Below are positions 56,278 to 63,923 of a DNA stretch of 64,000 nt, piece by piece. The notes under the pieces were generated by a model, which was not told where the DNA came from, ran no database searches, and saw only the letters and a list, made by a program, of their open reading frames with translations. How positions within the stretch are numbered: the stretch's first letter is position 1; the number at the start of each line of letters is the position of its first letter. Both the position numbers and the translations under genes were made by a program. The stretch is from Candidatus Woesearchaeota archaeon (GTDB lineage Archaea; Nanobdellota; Nanobdellia; Woesearchaeales; UBA11576), in contig JABJCP010000013.1 of NCBI GenBank assembly GCA_018668595.1, forward strand, positions 1 through 64,000, in the 5' to 3' direction.

Positions 56278-56349
56278 TCTAATTCTGTTTTAAAAAAAAA
56301 ATACACAATAAATTAAAAACCAAATAGTAAACTAGGGAGGAAAAATAAA

Positions 56350-57283
56350 ATGATAGAAAATAATCAATTAAAAATAAAACAAAATACTTCAATTAAAAAA
56401 ATAACTGCAAAATATCCCTGTTGATAATGTTCTTAAACTAGTTGGAAATACTCCTTTAATAAAAATAGACGGCATATATGTAAAACTTGAAACAACAAAT
56501 CCGACAGGAAGTATAAAAGATCGCATGGCAAAATACTTAATAGAACAGGCAGAACAACGAGGAGAGTTAGTCAACAAAAAAAGAATAGTTGAAGTGACAA
56601 GCGGCAATACAGGAATAGCATTTTCTATGATAGCATCAATAAAAGGATTTGAATTTATTGCAGTAATGCCAGAATCAATGAGTGCTGAAAGAGTAAAAAT
56701 GATGAAGAGTTTTGGTGCAAAAGTAATCTTGACACCGGCTAAAGAAGATGTTGGCGGTGCAGTAAAAAAATACAAAGAACTGATTAAAAAATACAATCAA
56801 ACCTGGCTACCAAAACAATTTGAAAACAAAGACAATATTGAAGGACATAAAAAAGGCATAGGAAAAGAAATTGCAGACCAAATACCCGCAGTTGAAGTAT
56901 TTGTTGCAGGAATAGGAACTGGAGGAACTCTGCTCGGAGTTGGAAAAGCGCTAAAAGAAAAAAATCCTCATGTAAAAATAATCGGCGTAGAACCTGCAGA
57001 ATCAGCAGTGCTAAATAACAAAAAATCTGGCCTGCATAAAATACAAGGAATTGGCGAAGGGTTCATACCAGAACTTGTAAAAGAAAACATAAACTTAATT
57101 GATGAAGTTATTGAAATAAAGAGTTCAGACGCTATAAAAATGCAAAAAAAAATAGCAACAAAATATGGATTACTGGTCGGGATAAGTTCCGGAGCAAATT
57201 TTATTGCAGCGAAAAAACTAAAAAAGAAATACAATACAGTTGTCACAGTGTTTCCTGACAGAGGTGAACGATATCTGAGTTAA
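56350..57283 (+). CDS. cysK: Cysteine synthase family, with a one-base frameshift near the start
   Basis: PLP-dependent beta-family enzyme that makes cysteine from O-acetyl- or O-phosphoserine and sulfide. From about 56426 the frame reads VLKLVGNTPLIKI, LETTNPTGSIKDRMA (the Lys of SIKDR binds PLP), VEVTSGNTGIAFSM, GIGTGGTLLGVG and LVGISSGANF. The ATG at 56350 has GGGAGG in front, but its frame stops at 56422. Dropping one base from the A-run at 56409-56412 joins the two frames into a normal protein of about 310 residues. The nearest start in the intact frame (56525) would lack the PLP lysine. So the gene is either broken or affected by a sequence error. Confidence 0.85.
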
Positions 57284-57348
57284 TATCTAATTATTTTTTT
57301 ATTTTTTCATTAAATATTTAAACATAAACTAATTCTATCCGAATAACA

Positions 57349-57930
57349 ATGAAAGAAGAATATGAATTAATCTGGAAGCTTGCAAAACCTTACTATTTGA
57401 AAGGTCGTGAGATGGACGTATCCCATATAGACTGGATGATGCAAGAAGCAGAGATTGTTTGTGAAAAAGAAGGACTAAATGAAGAACTATTATTACCACT
57501 CGTAATTTTACACGACGTAGGATATGCAGAAGTAAAAAAAGGAAATCCATTCGATCATAAACTTAGAGTAACCCACATGAAAGCAGGAGCACAAATAGCT
57601 CTACGGATTTTGAACAGAATAGAATACTCGCCTGAACAAACAGAAAGAATAGCATACTTTATTTCTGTGCACGATAATTGGGCACTAGGAGATTATGAAG
57701 TTTATAAAAAAAGTAAAATCTTAGCAGCATTTAATGATTTAGATTTTATATGGCTTTGTGTGAAAGAAGGATTTGAAGCAGTGCGTAAGATTTTAGGAAA
57801 AAATCATTCAGAGATGATAGAATATTTAGAAGCTGAAGGCAAATTAGAAACTAGGAATTTTGCAACAAAAACAACAAAAGAATTATTTGAAAATAGTTTA
57901 GAAGACAGGAAAAAAGAAATAAAGAAATAA
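57349..57930 (+). CDS. HD-domain phosphohydrolase
   Basis: A 193-residue protein. HIDWMMQEAEIV contains the first His, LPLVILHDVGYAEV has the HD pair (about 50-51 of the motif region), FDHKLRVTHMKAG and FISVHDNW carry further metal-binding residues. HD proteins hydrolyse nucleotides or signalling phosphates. A TATA-like AAATATTTAAAC at about 57313-57324 suggests a leaderless message. The substrate is unknown. Confidence 0.85.
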   Translation: MKEEYELIWKLAKPYYLKGREMDVSHIDWMMQEAEIVCEKEGLNEELLLPLVILHDVGYAEVKKGNPFDHKLRVTHMKAGAQIALRILNRIEYSPEQTERIAYFISVHDNWALGDYEVYKKSKILAAFNDLDFIWLCVKEGFEAVRKILGKNHSEMIEYLEAEGKLETRNFATKTTKELFENSLEDRKKEIKK

Positions 57931-57954
57931 AAAAGTTAGAAAAAATTTAAAAAA

Positions 57955-58872
57955 TTAATTAGCATAGATTCTGTCGCATTCTTTTGCACTATATTTTCTT
58001 GCTAGATCAGTATATGCATCCATTGCTTTTTTTGTTGGTAATTTCTTAACCATAGCAACTAAATCATCAGTTCCTTTACCGCCACCAAGTTGTTTTGCTA
58101 ACTGAAGAGATGTTCTTGTAACTTCAAGAAGATCTATTGTAGCTTCTCTAGCTGACTTAGCATATGCTTCTGAATGTTCTCGCTCAGGGAACATTAATCT
58201 ACAAACATCATCATGATATTTTACATCAGCAGCAACATCATTAACTGAAACACTCTCGCTCTTTGCAAGTCTGTTAATTGCAGTTGTTAAATTATACAAA
58301 TAAGTTCTTTGAGTATCAGAAGCAGTCACCATTTTTTCTTTAAGAGATTTTGCTTTGTCAACAACTTTTTTCAATTGTTTATATTCAGGATCTGCTTTCG
58401 CTCCCTCATCAACATCAGAAAGTAAAAGTGAATCCATCATTGTAAACGCAGATAATGAAAGTACGGCACCATCATATTGTTTCAAAGCATCAACAGGATC
58501 AACTCCTTTCTTTGCATGTTCAACAACAAATCCCATAGAAGGAAATCTTTTTCCAACAGGTTCTAAAACATCAGCACGCATTTTTTCAGATTCAACAGAA
58601 AAATATGCTTTTAATGCTTCATGATTAGAAGGTTGTTTTATAACTTTCATTTGTTGAGCTTTTTCTAAAGTAGTAGGATCTAAAAGTGCACCCAATACAA
58701 CGTCTAATAATCCTCCTAATGCGCCACTACCAGAAGCAGATTTTCTTCCTGTTCCAAAACCACCTTTAGCATTAATTTTATCGATTAATTTTTGAGCATC
58801 ATGACTAGCACCAAATTCTACACCTTCATAACTAGTTGTTCTTCTCCCTAACATATCAAATTTATCATCCAT
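57955..58872 (-). CDS. Hypothetical protein, 305 aa
   Basis: Not recognised. Mostly helical, with a Gly/Ser-rich stretch near residues 35-55 (KGGFGTGRKSASGSGALGGLL) followed by a hydrophobic helix, and long Lys/Ala-rich helices after that. It is divergent from the radical SAM gene and shares the 130-bp promoter region with it, so joint control is possible. Confidence 0.65.
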   Translation of the reverse strand: MDDKFDMLGRRTTSYEGVEFGASHDAQKLIDKINAKGGFGTGRKSASGSGALGGLLDVVLGALLDPTTLEKAQQMKVIKQPSNHEALKAYFSVESEKMRADVLEPVGKRFPSMGFVVEHAKKGVDPVDALKQYDGAVLSLSAFTMMDSLLLSDVDEGAKADPEYKQLKKVVDKAKSLKEKMVTASDTQRTYLYNLTTAINRLAKSESVSVNDVAADVKYHDDVCRLMFPEREHSEAYAKSAREATIDLLEVTRTSLQLAKQLGGGKGTDDLVAMVKKLPTKKAMDAYTDLARKYSAKECDRIYAN

Positions 58873-58940
58873 ATAATATCGCCCTCATAATGTTAATATA
58901 TAGAAGAAAGATGGTTGTTTTTATAAATGTTATGGATTTT

Positions 58941-58978
58941 ATTACCCTCCCGTAGTTAAAAAGCGAAAGATTTATATG
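58941..58978 (+). promoter_or_regulatory. Promoter of the radical SAM gene with degenerate palindrome
   Basis: ATTACCCTCCCGTAGT (58941-58956) keeps the half-site GTAGT and a decayed left arm. It is followed by AAAAAGCGAAAGATTTATATG, almost the same as the promoter at 29031-29052, with the TATA box at 58971-58978 and the regulon spacing. Transcription should start close to the ATG at 59003. Confidence 0.5.
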
Positions 58979-59002
58979 TGATAAGTTGATTGATGAGCAC
59001 AT

Positions 59003-60739
59003 ATGAAGGTAATTAAACCAACAAATCTAGGGTGGATGACTCTTAAGAATCTAGCAAAAATAGATGACAAATATAGAGAGAATGCTAACCTAAAACGGAA
59101 AAAACTTGCAAAACTTTGGAGCAGCGAAGAATCTATGTCAGATTTTTTACAAATATTTCGCCACTATGCAGATTTAGCAGAATCAAAAATAATAACAACC
59201 ACAGACAGAGAATGCAAAATAAAAACAGTAAGTGAAACTGAAATTCCAATACCCTTAACAATTGAAAAAAATCTTGATGAATATGTTAAACTAGGATTAT
59301 TAGAAATTGAAGAAACAAGCGATTCAGTATTTGAAACTCTTCGAAGTATAAATACTGAACAAAAAAACAACCCATTACAAAAACTTCGAAGCGCATATGT
59401 TGAACTCACAGGACTATGCAACCTAAAATGCAAACACTGTTATCGAGGAGGATCTCAACCAACTGAAAAAGGATTGGATGTTGAATTGTTAAAAAAATCA
59501 CTAGAACCATTACTTCGAGCAGGAATAACTTCAATCTCAATTACAGGTGGAGAAGCAACGCTTCGACGAGAAGCACTACTAGAAGTTGTTGAATATGCAA
59601 GCCAGCATATGGCGTTAGAAGGAATTCCAATTAAAGAAAAATTATTAAAAAAATATGGAAAAGCAAATCCAACAATTGAAGATTTATTAGAAACAGAACA
59701 GTCACAAAATCTACGCAAAACACTGTTTAAACAATTAACTAAAACAAAAGACGAAATTTGTGCAGGAGATTATGCAATTTGGGATAAACACACCGAAGAA
59801 GATGTTGAAAAGATGCTCATTCACAATGCAACTTGGAGATTAAAATACGATAAAGAACAAAGCACATATGATCTTGACAGCATAGGAATTCTTACTAACG
59901 GAGTTTTTGAAAATCCTGAAGAACTGATTGCAGAATTAAAAAAATATGGAACAGGAGTGCATATGCAAACAAGTCTTGATTCATTTAATGGTCATACAAC
60001 AAACAAACATAGAGGGAAAAAAGGAGTATTTGGAAAAGTAAAAAGATTAGTTGAGATTGGAAAAGAAGAAGAATTTAAAATAGATATAACCGCGCACAAT
60101 ATAGGAGGCTATAACACTCGACGAGAAAAAGAGAATGAAAGATATTTTGACCAAAATGCTCCAATGTTTGTTACTGACGGATTTTTACAATTAGGAAATT
60201 CAGTTGAAAATGAGGGACATGAAAATAGTAAAAATACTTCAAAATACCAACCAGAACCAAAAATAGGAGATTTAAGTTCTGAAAAAAATTCAAAAAAAGG
60301 ATGGTGTACTGCATGGACTGCTCCAGAAGGAATACACATAAAACCAACAGGAGTTATTGGAAATTGTCTTTATGTTAGAGGAATATCTGAATTTGGAAAT
60401 GTAACTGAACAATCAATGGAAGAAATACTAAATGGAATTCAAAACACAAGAATAAATGAAATGTTTAGAGACGGAACAATAGAAAAATATCAACACGAAC
60501 TAGACAAAGAAATATTTAATAGAAAATTTAGCAGAGCTTGCGAAATTATGGTGTTGACTTTAACTTATGGAGCAATAAAAGAAAGATTAATTTCTGAAGG
60601 TTGTGAAGATCCTATACGAGAAGCAAATAAAGAAACTGCAAAACTATGCGGATATTCTGTTCCTGAAATTAATTATAAAAAACATACAACAAATTTAGAA
60701 ACTGATTCTGACTCGATGTTAGTTGCAGTAGCAAATTAA
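59003..60739 (+). CDS. Radical SAM protein with C-terminal cysteine-rich (SPASM-like) region
   Basis: A 578-residue protein. An N-terminal domain of about 130 residues precedes the radical SAM core: CNLKCKHC (C139, C143, C146) and ITGGEATL (about 180-187). The core is interrupted by a helical insertion (about 195-285) before SIGILTNGVF and HMQTSLDSF. The C-terminal GWCTAWTAPEGIHIKPTGVIGNCLY pattern and further Cys resemble SPASM domains, which hold extra Fe-S clusters in peptide-modifying enzymes. A peptide substrate encoded nearby is not obvious. The gene shares the palindrome promoter type of the array. Confidence 0.87.
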   Translation: MKVIKPTNLGWMTLKNLAKIDDKYRENANLKRKKLAKLWSSEESMSDFLQIFRHYADLAESKIITTTDRECKIKTVSETEIPIPLTIEKNLDEYVKLGLLEIEETSDSVFETLRSINTEQKNNPLQKLRSAYVELTGLCNLKCKHCYRGGSQPTEKGLDVELLKKSLEPLLRAGITSISITGGEATLRREALLEVVEYASQHMALEGIPIKEKLLKKYGKANPTIEDLLETEQSQNLRKTLFKQLTKTKDEICAGDYAIWDKHTEEDVEKMLIHNATWRLKYDKEQSTYDLDSIGILTNGVFENPEELIAELKKYGTGVHMQTSLDSFNGHTTNKHRGKKGVFGKVKRLVEIGKEEEFKIDITAHNIGGYNTRREKENERYFDQNAPMFVTDGFLQLGNSVENEGHENSKNTSKYQPEPKIGDLSSEKNSKKGWCTAWTAPEGIHIKPTGVIGNCLYVRGISEFGNVTEQSMEEILNGIQNTRINEMFRDGTIEKYQHELDKEIFNRKFSRACEIMVLTLTYGAIKERLISEGCEDPIREANKETAKLCGYSVPEINYKKHTTNLETDSDSMLVAVAN

Positions 60740-60780
60740 AAACAAAACCATTAAATAATTCTTTTTAATTAATTGATAAA

Positions 60781-61284
60781 ATGACCCAATACATAATAAT
60801 ACGGGGACCTTTAGGAATTGGTAAGTCAACAATAGCTCATAAATTAGCATCAGCCATTAATGGATATGTTGTATGTGTTGATTCTATTCTTGCAGAGCAG
60901 GGACTTGATCAAGTTCCAGAAGGTGCGGAATGTATACCTGCAGAAAGTTTTCTTAAAGTTAATGAACTAGTTATTAATGATGTTCGTGAAAAGTTAGAAG
61001 GTGGAACTTCTGTTATTTTTGACGGGAATTTTTATCACAAAGATGTTCTTGATAATTTAGTTGGAATGCTTGAGAAAAAAGGATACTCTGGAAAAGTGTT
61101 CACGCTAAAAGCGCCCGTAGAATTATGCATTGAAAGAGATTCTGGTCGAAAAAAACCACATGGAAAATGGGCCGCAATAGCCGTGCACAATCTAGTTAAT
61201 AGATTCGACTATGGCGTTAGCGTGGATGTTGTTGGGAAGAGTGCTGAAGATATTGTTAAAGAGATTAAGAATCATTTAAACTAA
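60781..61284 (+). CDS. P-loop kinase of the AAA_33/zeta-like group
   Basis: A 167-residue protein. Walker A GPLGIGKST (about 9-17), then CVDSILAEQGL, a Walker B-like VIFDGNFYH (about 78-86) and an LID region ERDSGRKKPHGKWAA. Members phosphorylate small molecules or nucleotides; the substrate is open. The promoter TATA-like ACCATTAAATAATT lies about 30 bp upstream of the ATG, suggesting a leaderless message. Confidence 0.8.
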   Translation: MTQYIIIRGPLGIGKSTIAHKLASAINGYVVCVDSILAEQGLDQVPEGAECIPAESFLKVNELVINDVREKLEGGTSVIFDGNFYHKDVLDNLVGMLEKKGYSGKVFTLKAPVELCIERDSGRKKPHGKWAAIAVHNLVNRFDYGVSVDVVGKSAEDIVKEIKNHLN

Positions 61285-61369
61285 TTTAATACACACATAT
61301 TCAATTTCTGAAAATAATCTGGGTAAAATAAGATAAATTATTTAAAGAATGAAAAAATAAACTAAATAT

Positions 61370-61690
61370 ATGGCTCGACTAAAAACTGATACATTCGATA
61401 TATCTGAAGTTTGTGATGTAATAATTGAAATTCTAAAATTGAAAAAAGTTGAAGAAATAAATCTAGAATTCTTTAGTCTTTCCGATGATGATGAAATTAC
61501 TGAAAAAATATCTGTCAATGAACTAAAAGAAAAAATTAAAGAAATATATGACGAAGACGATTATGGCAGATTTGAAGTGAAAGAACTAGGAATTTTATTT
61601 GAATTCTCACAATCAGACCTAATATTTAACTACTCTGCAGAATTAGAACATGAATTAGTTGAAAAAATCAAACAAGTTTTTGATGTTTAA
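61370..61690 (+). CDS. Hypothetical acidic protein, 106 aa
   Basis: Not recognised. Very acidic (LSDDDEITEKI, EIYDEDDYGRFE), soluble, with alternating strands and helices. A TATA-like AATTATTTAAAG at about 61335-61346 indicates its own leaderless promoter. Confidence 0.6.
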   Translation: MARLKTDTFDISEVCDVIIEILKLKKVEEINLEFFSLSDDDEITEKISVNELKEKIKEIYDEDDYGRFEVKELGILFEFSQSDLIFNYSAELEHELVEKIKQVFDV

Positions 61691-61715
61691 TTCTTGAAAA
61701 AACCAACAATAATTC

Positions 61716-61796
61716 TGAAAAATTTTCAAAAAAACCGCAAATATTTCTTAAAATAGCCATTGGACACTGGACACGTCTGCGTGAACTTTATAAAGA
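61716..61796 (+). promoter_or_regulatory. Second copy of the TGGACACTGGAC two-block element
   Basis: Block one (61716-61742) matches 46463-46489 at about 25 of 27 bases; block two has TGGACACTGGAC at 61761-61772, then GTG-rich sequence and a TATA box TTTATAAAG (about 61787-61795). Promoter for the toxin-antitoxin genes or for an RNA just downstream. Confidence 0.5.
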
Positions 61797-61866
61797 CTAA
61801 TTAATTCTTTAATTTTGAAATAAACATCAAAAGAACTGTAAACAAAAAATATTTAAATAAGTTCGA

Positions 61867-61886
61867 CTTAGTTAAACTAAGGTGAT
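61867..61886 (+). promoter_or_regulatory. Palindrome overlapping the SD of the second toxin-antitoxin pair
   Basis: CTTAGTTAAACTAAG (61867-61881) is a perfect palindrome about a central base, and its end merges with the SD AAGGTGAT (61879-61886). A second TATA-like stretch (about 61849-61858) precedes it. A bound antitoxin would block both transcription and ribosome access. Confidence 0.6.
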
Positions 61887-61891
61887 AAAAT

Positions 61892-62125
61892 ATGGTACAA
61901 GCTTTAGTTGAACTTAACCAAAATGTTAATAGAGTGTTAAATATGATAAAGGCAAAGTATGAATTAAAAGATAAAGGTGCAGCAATAGAATTTGTTGTTA
62001 ATGAATATATAGAACAATTAGATGAACCCGATCTAAGACCTGAGTTTATAGAAGAAATGCGAAAAGCACAAAAAGAAAAAAGTATTCGTGTTAATGACTT
62101 TGCCAAAAGATATGGGCTGAAATAA
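61892..62125 (+). CDS. Antitoxin of a RelE-type pair (DUF2683-like)
   Basis: A 77-residue protein. The N-terminal ALVELNQNVNRVLNMIKAKYELKDKGAAIEFVVNEYI is a ribbon-helix-helix type domain, and the tail RPEFIEEMRKAQKEKSIRVNDFAKRYGLK is the usual toxin-binding segment of archaeal antitoxins. The toxin gene follows with no gap. Confidence 0.83.
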   Translation: MVQALVELNQNVNRVLNMIKAKYELKDKGAAIEFVVNEYIEQLDEPDLRPEFIEEMRKAQKEKSIRVNDFAKRYGLK

Positions 62126-62392
62126 ATGTATGATCTCGACGTGAAACCAAAAGTAGATAAAATTTTTAAAAAATTAAGCAAGAAAAATCCAAAACAATTA
62201 AAAATAATAGCTAAAAAAATATTAGAAATCAGAACATATCCTCTCCACAAATACAAATTTCTAAAAAAACCACTTCAAAAATTTAATAGAACACACATAG
62301 ATGATCATTTCATATTAATGTTTCATGTCAATCATAAGAAGAAACTCATTACAATATACAAATATAAACATCACGATGAAGCATACAAATAA
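62126..62392 (+). CDS. RelE-type toxin
   Basis: An 88-residue protein of the RelE superfamily: VKPKVDKIFKKLSKKNPKQLKIIAKKI at the N-terminus, KYKFLKKPLQKFNRTHIDDHFILMFHV in the core and YKYKHHDEAYK at the end (HHDxxY). Unrelated in detail to the pair at 17.9 kb. Starts on the codon after the antitoxin stop. Confidence 0.85.
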   Translation: MYDLDVKPKVDKIFKKLSKKNPKQLKIIAKKILEIRTYPLHKYKFLKKPLQKFNRTHIDDHFILMFHVNHKKKLITIYKYKHHDEAYK

Positions 62393-62590
62393 TAACTAAA
62401 AACCAACAGCTTTTTAAACCATCACTTATTCTATTGTAATTAATAGAAAGTTCCGAAATGGATGTTTTGGGATTCTTAAGGTGCTTATCGCGTGCGATAC
62501 GCCAAATAAAGGCTGAAAAGTCTTGCTAAAAACATAAAAAGCCTATTTATGGCGCATATCATGTTAATATGAAATCAATGAGGAAATAAA
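62393..62590 (+). promoter_or_regulatory. Upstream region of the ribosomal protein genes
   Basis: Contains a TATA-like GCTTTTTAAACC at about 62409-62420, then a stretch of higher GC with the hairpin TATCGC-GT-GCGATA (about 62488-62501), and a second TATA-like ATTTATGG before the start of the S19e gene. The first promoter would give a leader of about 145 nt or a small RNA. No ORF is seen. Confidence 0.4.
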
Positions 62591-63043
62591 ATGCCTACAA
62601 TTTTTGACGTTAATCCAAACGAACTTATAGAAGCAGTAGCAAAAGAGCTACAAAAGGTATCTGATATTCAACCGCCTGCATGGGCGCCACTAGTAAAAAC
62701 AGGAATAAATAGAGAAAGGCCTCCTGTAAGAGCAGATTGGCGGTATGTTCGAAGTGCAGCAATTCTAAGAAGTGTACGATTACTAGGTCCAGTAGGAGTT
62801 TCTAAATTAAGAACTAAATATGGTGGAATCAAAAATAGAGGACACAAACCAGAAAAGTTCTATCGCGCAGGAGGAAACATAATCCGAAAAGTTCTACAGC
62901 AATTAGAAAAAGCAGGACTATTAAAACAAGTAGAAAAAGGAGTTCATAAAGGAAGAATTGCAACACCTGCAGCTATTTCAATGATGGACAAAGCAGCAGT
63001 AAAAATATACAACTCAAAAAAAGCTAAACCTAAAGCTGAATAA
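62591..63043 (+). CDS. rps19e: Ribosomal protein S19e
   Basis: A 150-residue S19e. VNPNELIEAVAKELQKV at the start, then PAWAPLVKTGINRERPPVRADWRYVRSAAILRSVRLLGPVGVSKLRTKYGG in pieces, VLQQLEKAGLL near the end. It is a small-subunit protein specific to archaea and eukaryotes and helps 30S assembly. GAGG lies six to seven bases before the ATG. L39e and L31e follow, a conserved archaeal order. Confidence 0.96.
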   Translation: MPTIFDVNPNELIEAVAKELQKVSDIQPPAWAPLVKTGINRERPPVRADWRYVRSAAILRSVRLLGPVGVSKLRTKYGGIKNRGHKPEKFYRAGGNIIRKVLQQLEKAGLLKQVEKGVHKGRIATPAAISMMDKAAVKIYNSKKAKPKAE

Positions 63044-63057
63044 ATATACTTAGAAAA

Positions 63058-63231
63058 ATGGCACGATTCAAACATTTAAGTCGGAAAAAAAGACTAATCA
63101 AACTAGGTAGACGAACAAGATGGGCACCATTTTGGACAGTACCTAAAAAATTCGGAGTTGGAAGACGAGTTCATCCGGGAAGACACACAGTAATTAAAAG
63201 AAACTGGCGAAGAACTAATACTAAAGCTTAA
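63058..63231 (+). CDS. rpl39e: Ribosomal protein L39e
   Basis: A 57-codon basic protein, MARFKHLSRKKRLIKLGRR at the start, then TRWAPFWTVPKKFG and RHTVIKRNWRRTNTKA at the end. It matches L39e, usually about 51 residues, which lines the exit tunnel of the large subunit. It lies 14 bp after S19e and 9 bp before L31e, without an evident SD. Confidence 0.95.
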   Translation: MARFKHLSRKKRLIKLGRRTRWAPFWTVPKKFGVGRRVHPGRHTVIKRNWRRTNTKA

Positions 63232-63240
63232 AATTAAAAA

Positions 63241-63831
63241 ATGGCAGACGCAATTGAACACGAATATAATATTCCTTTACGAAAGGAATGGTCTAAAGCT
63301 TCTCGAGGTAGACGAGCAAAAAGAGCTATTCATGCAGTACAAGATTTTATTAAAAAACACATGAAATCAGATAATATACTTCTAGGTCCTAAATTAAATG
63401 AGAATATTTGGTCAAAAGGAATGCAAAGTCCACCGCATCATGTAAAAGTTCTTGCTGTTCGAAATAAAGAAGGCGAAGTTAGAGTAGAACTTGTAGGACA
63501 CAAATTTGAGAAAAAAGTAAAAGAAGAAAAATCTAGCGGACTAATGGACCGAGTAAAAGAAAAAGCAGGAATAAAAGACGACAAACCTAAGAAAAAGGAT
63601 ACTGAAAAAAAAGTAGAGAAAACAGAGACTGTAGAAAAAAAGGAAGAAGTTAAGGACGAAGCAAAAGAGACTGAACCAAAAGTAGAAACAGAAAAACCAG
63701 CTGAACCTAAAACAGAAACGAAAGTAGAAGAAAAAAAGGAAGAAGTGAAAGAAACTAAAGAAGAAGTTAAACCTGCAGAAGAAAAGAAAGTTGAAGAGAA
63801 AAAAGAAGCACCTGCTCCTAAAACCGAATAA
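63241..63831 (+). CDS. rpl31e: Ribosomal protein L31e with long charged C-terminal tail
   Basis: A 196-residue protein. The first about 90 residues are L31e (EYNIPLRKEW, RAKRAIHAVQDFIKKHMK, VKVLAVRN). The remaining 100 are nearly all Lys, Glu, Pro, Thr and Val in imperfect repeats (KKEEVKDEAKETEPKVETEK type) and should be disordered. L31e surrounds the exit tunnel rim where SRP and nascent-chain factors bind; a tail here may be a docking arm. The tail is unusual in length. Confidence 0.93.
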   Translation: MADAIEHEYNIPLRKEWSKASRGRRAKRAIHAVQDFIKKHMKSDNILLGPKLNENIWSKGMQSPPHHVKVLAVRNKEGEVRVELVGHKFEKKVKEEKSSGLMDRVKEKAGIKDDKPKKKDTEKKVEKTETVEKKEEVKDEAKETEPKVETEKPAEPKTETKVEEKKEEVKETKEEVKPAEEKKVEEKKEAPAPKTE

Positions 63832-63923
63832 AAATTTTATTAATTCTTAAATTATTAATCTTTAATTAAATAATACGTATAGAATAAAAACCATTATAAA
63901 TCAGGTCTAATTTCTGCTAATAT

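Noticed and set aside
56525-57283. Cysteine synthase starting at the ATG at 56525
   Set aside because: This start would remove the N-terminal VLKLVGNTPL region and the PLP lysine, both clearly encoded just upstream in the same frame.
61801-62256. 151-codon minus-strand frame opposite the second toxin-antitoxin pair
   Set aside because: The plus-strand pair has recognisable antitoxin and RelE sequences, an SD and a palindrome; the reverse frame is a shadow with Phe/Leu/Ser-rich content.
62440-62560. C/D box guide RNA upstream of S19e
   Set aside because: CTGA- and ATGGATG-like boxes are present, but spacing and flanking stems do not fit; only the short hairpin is reported.
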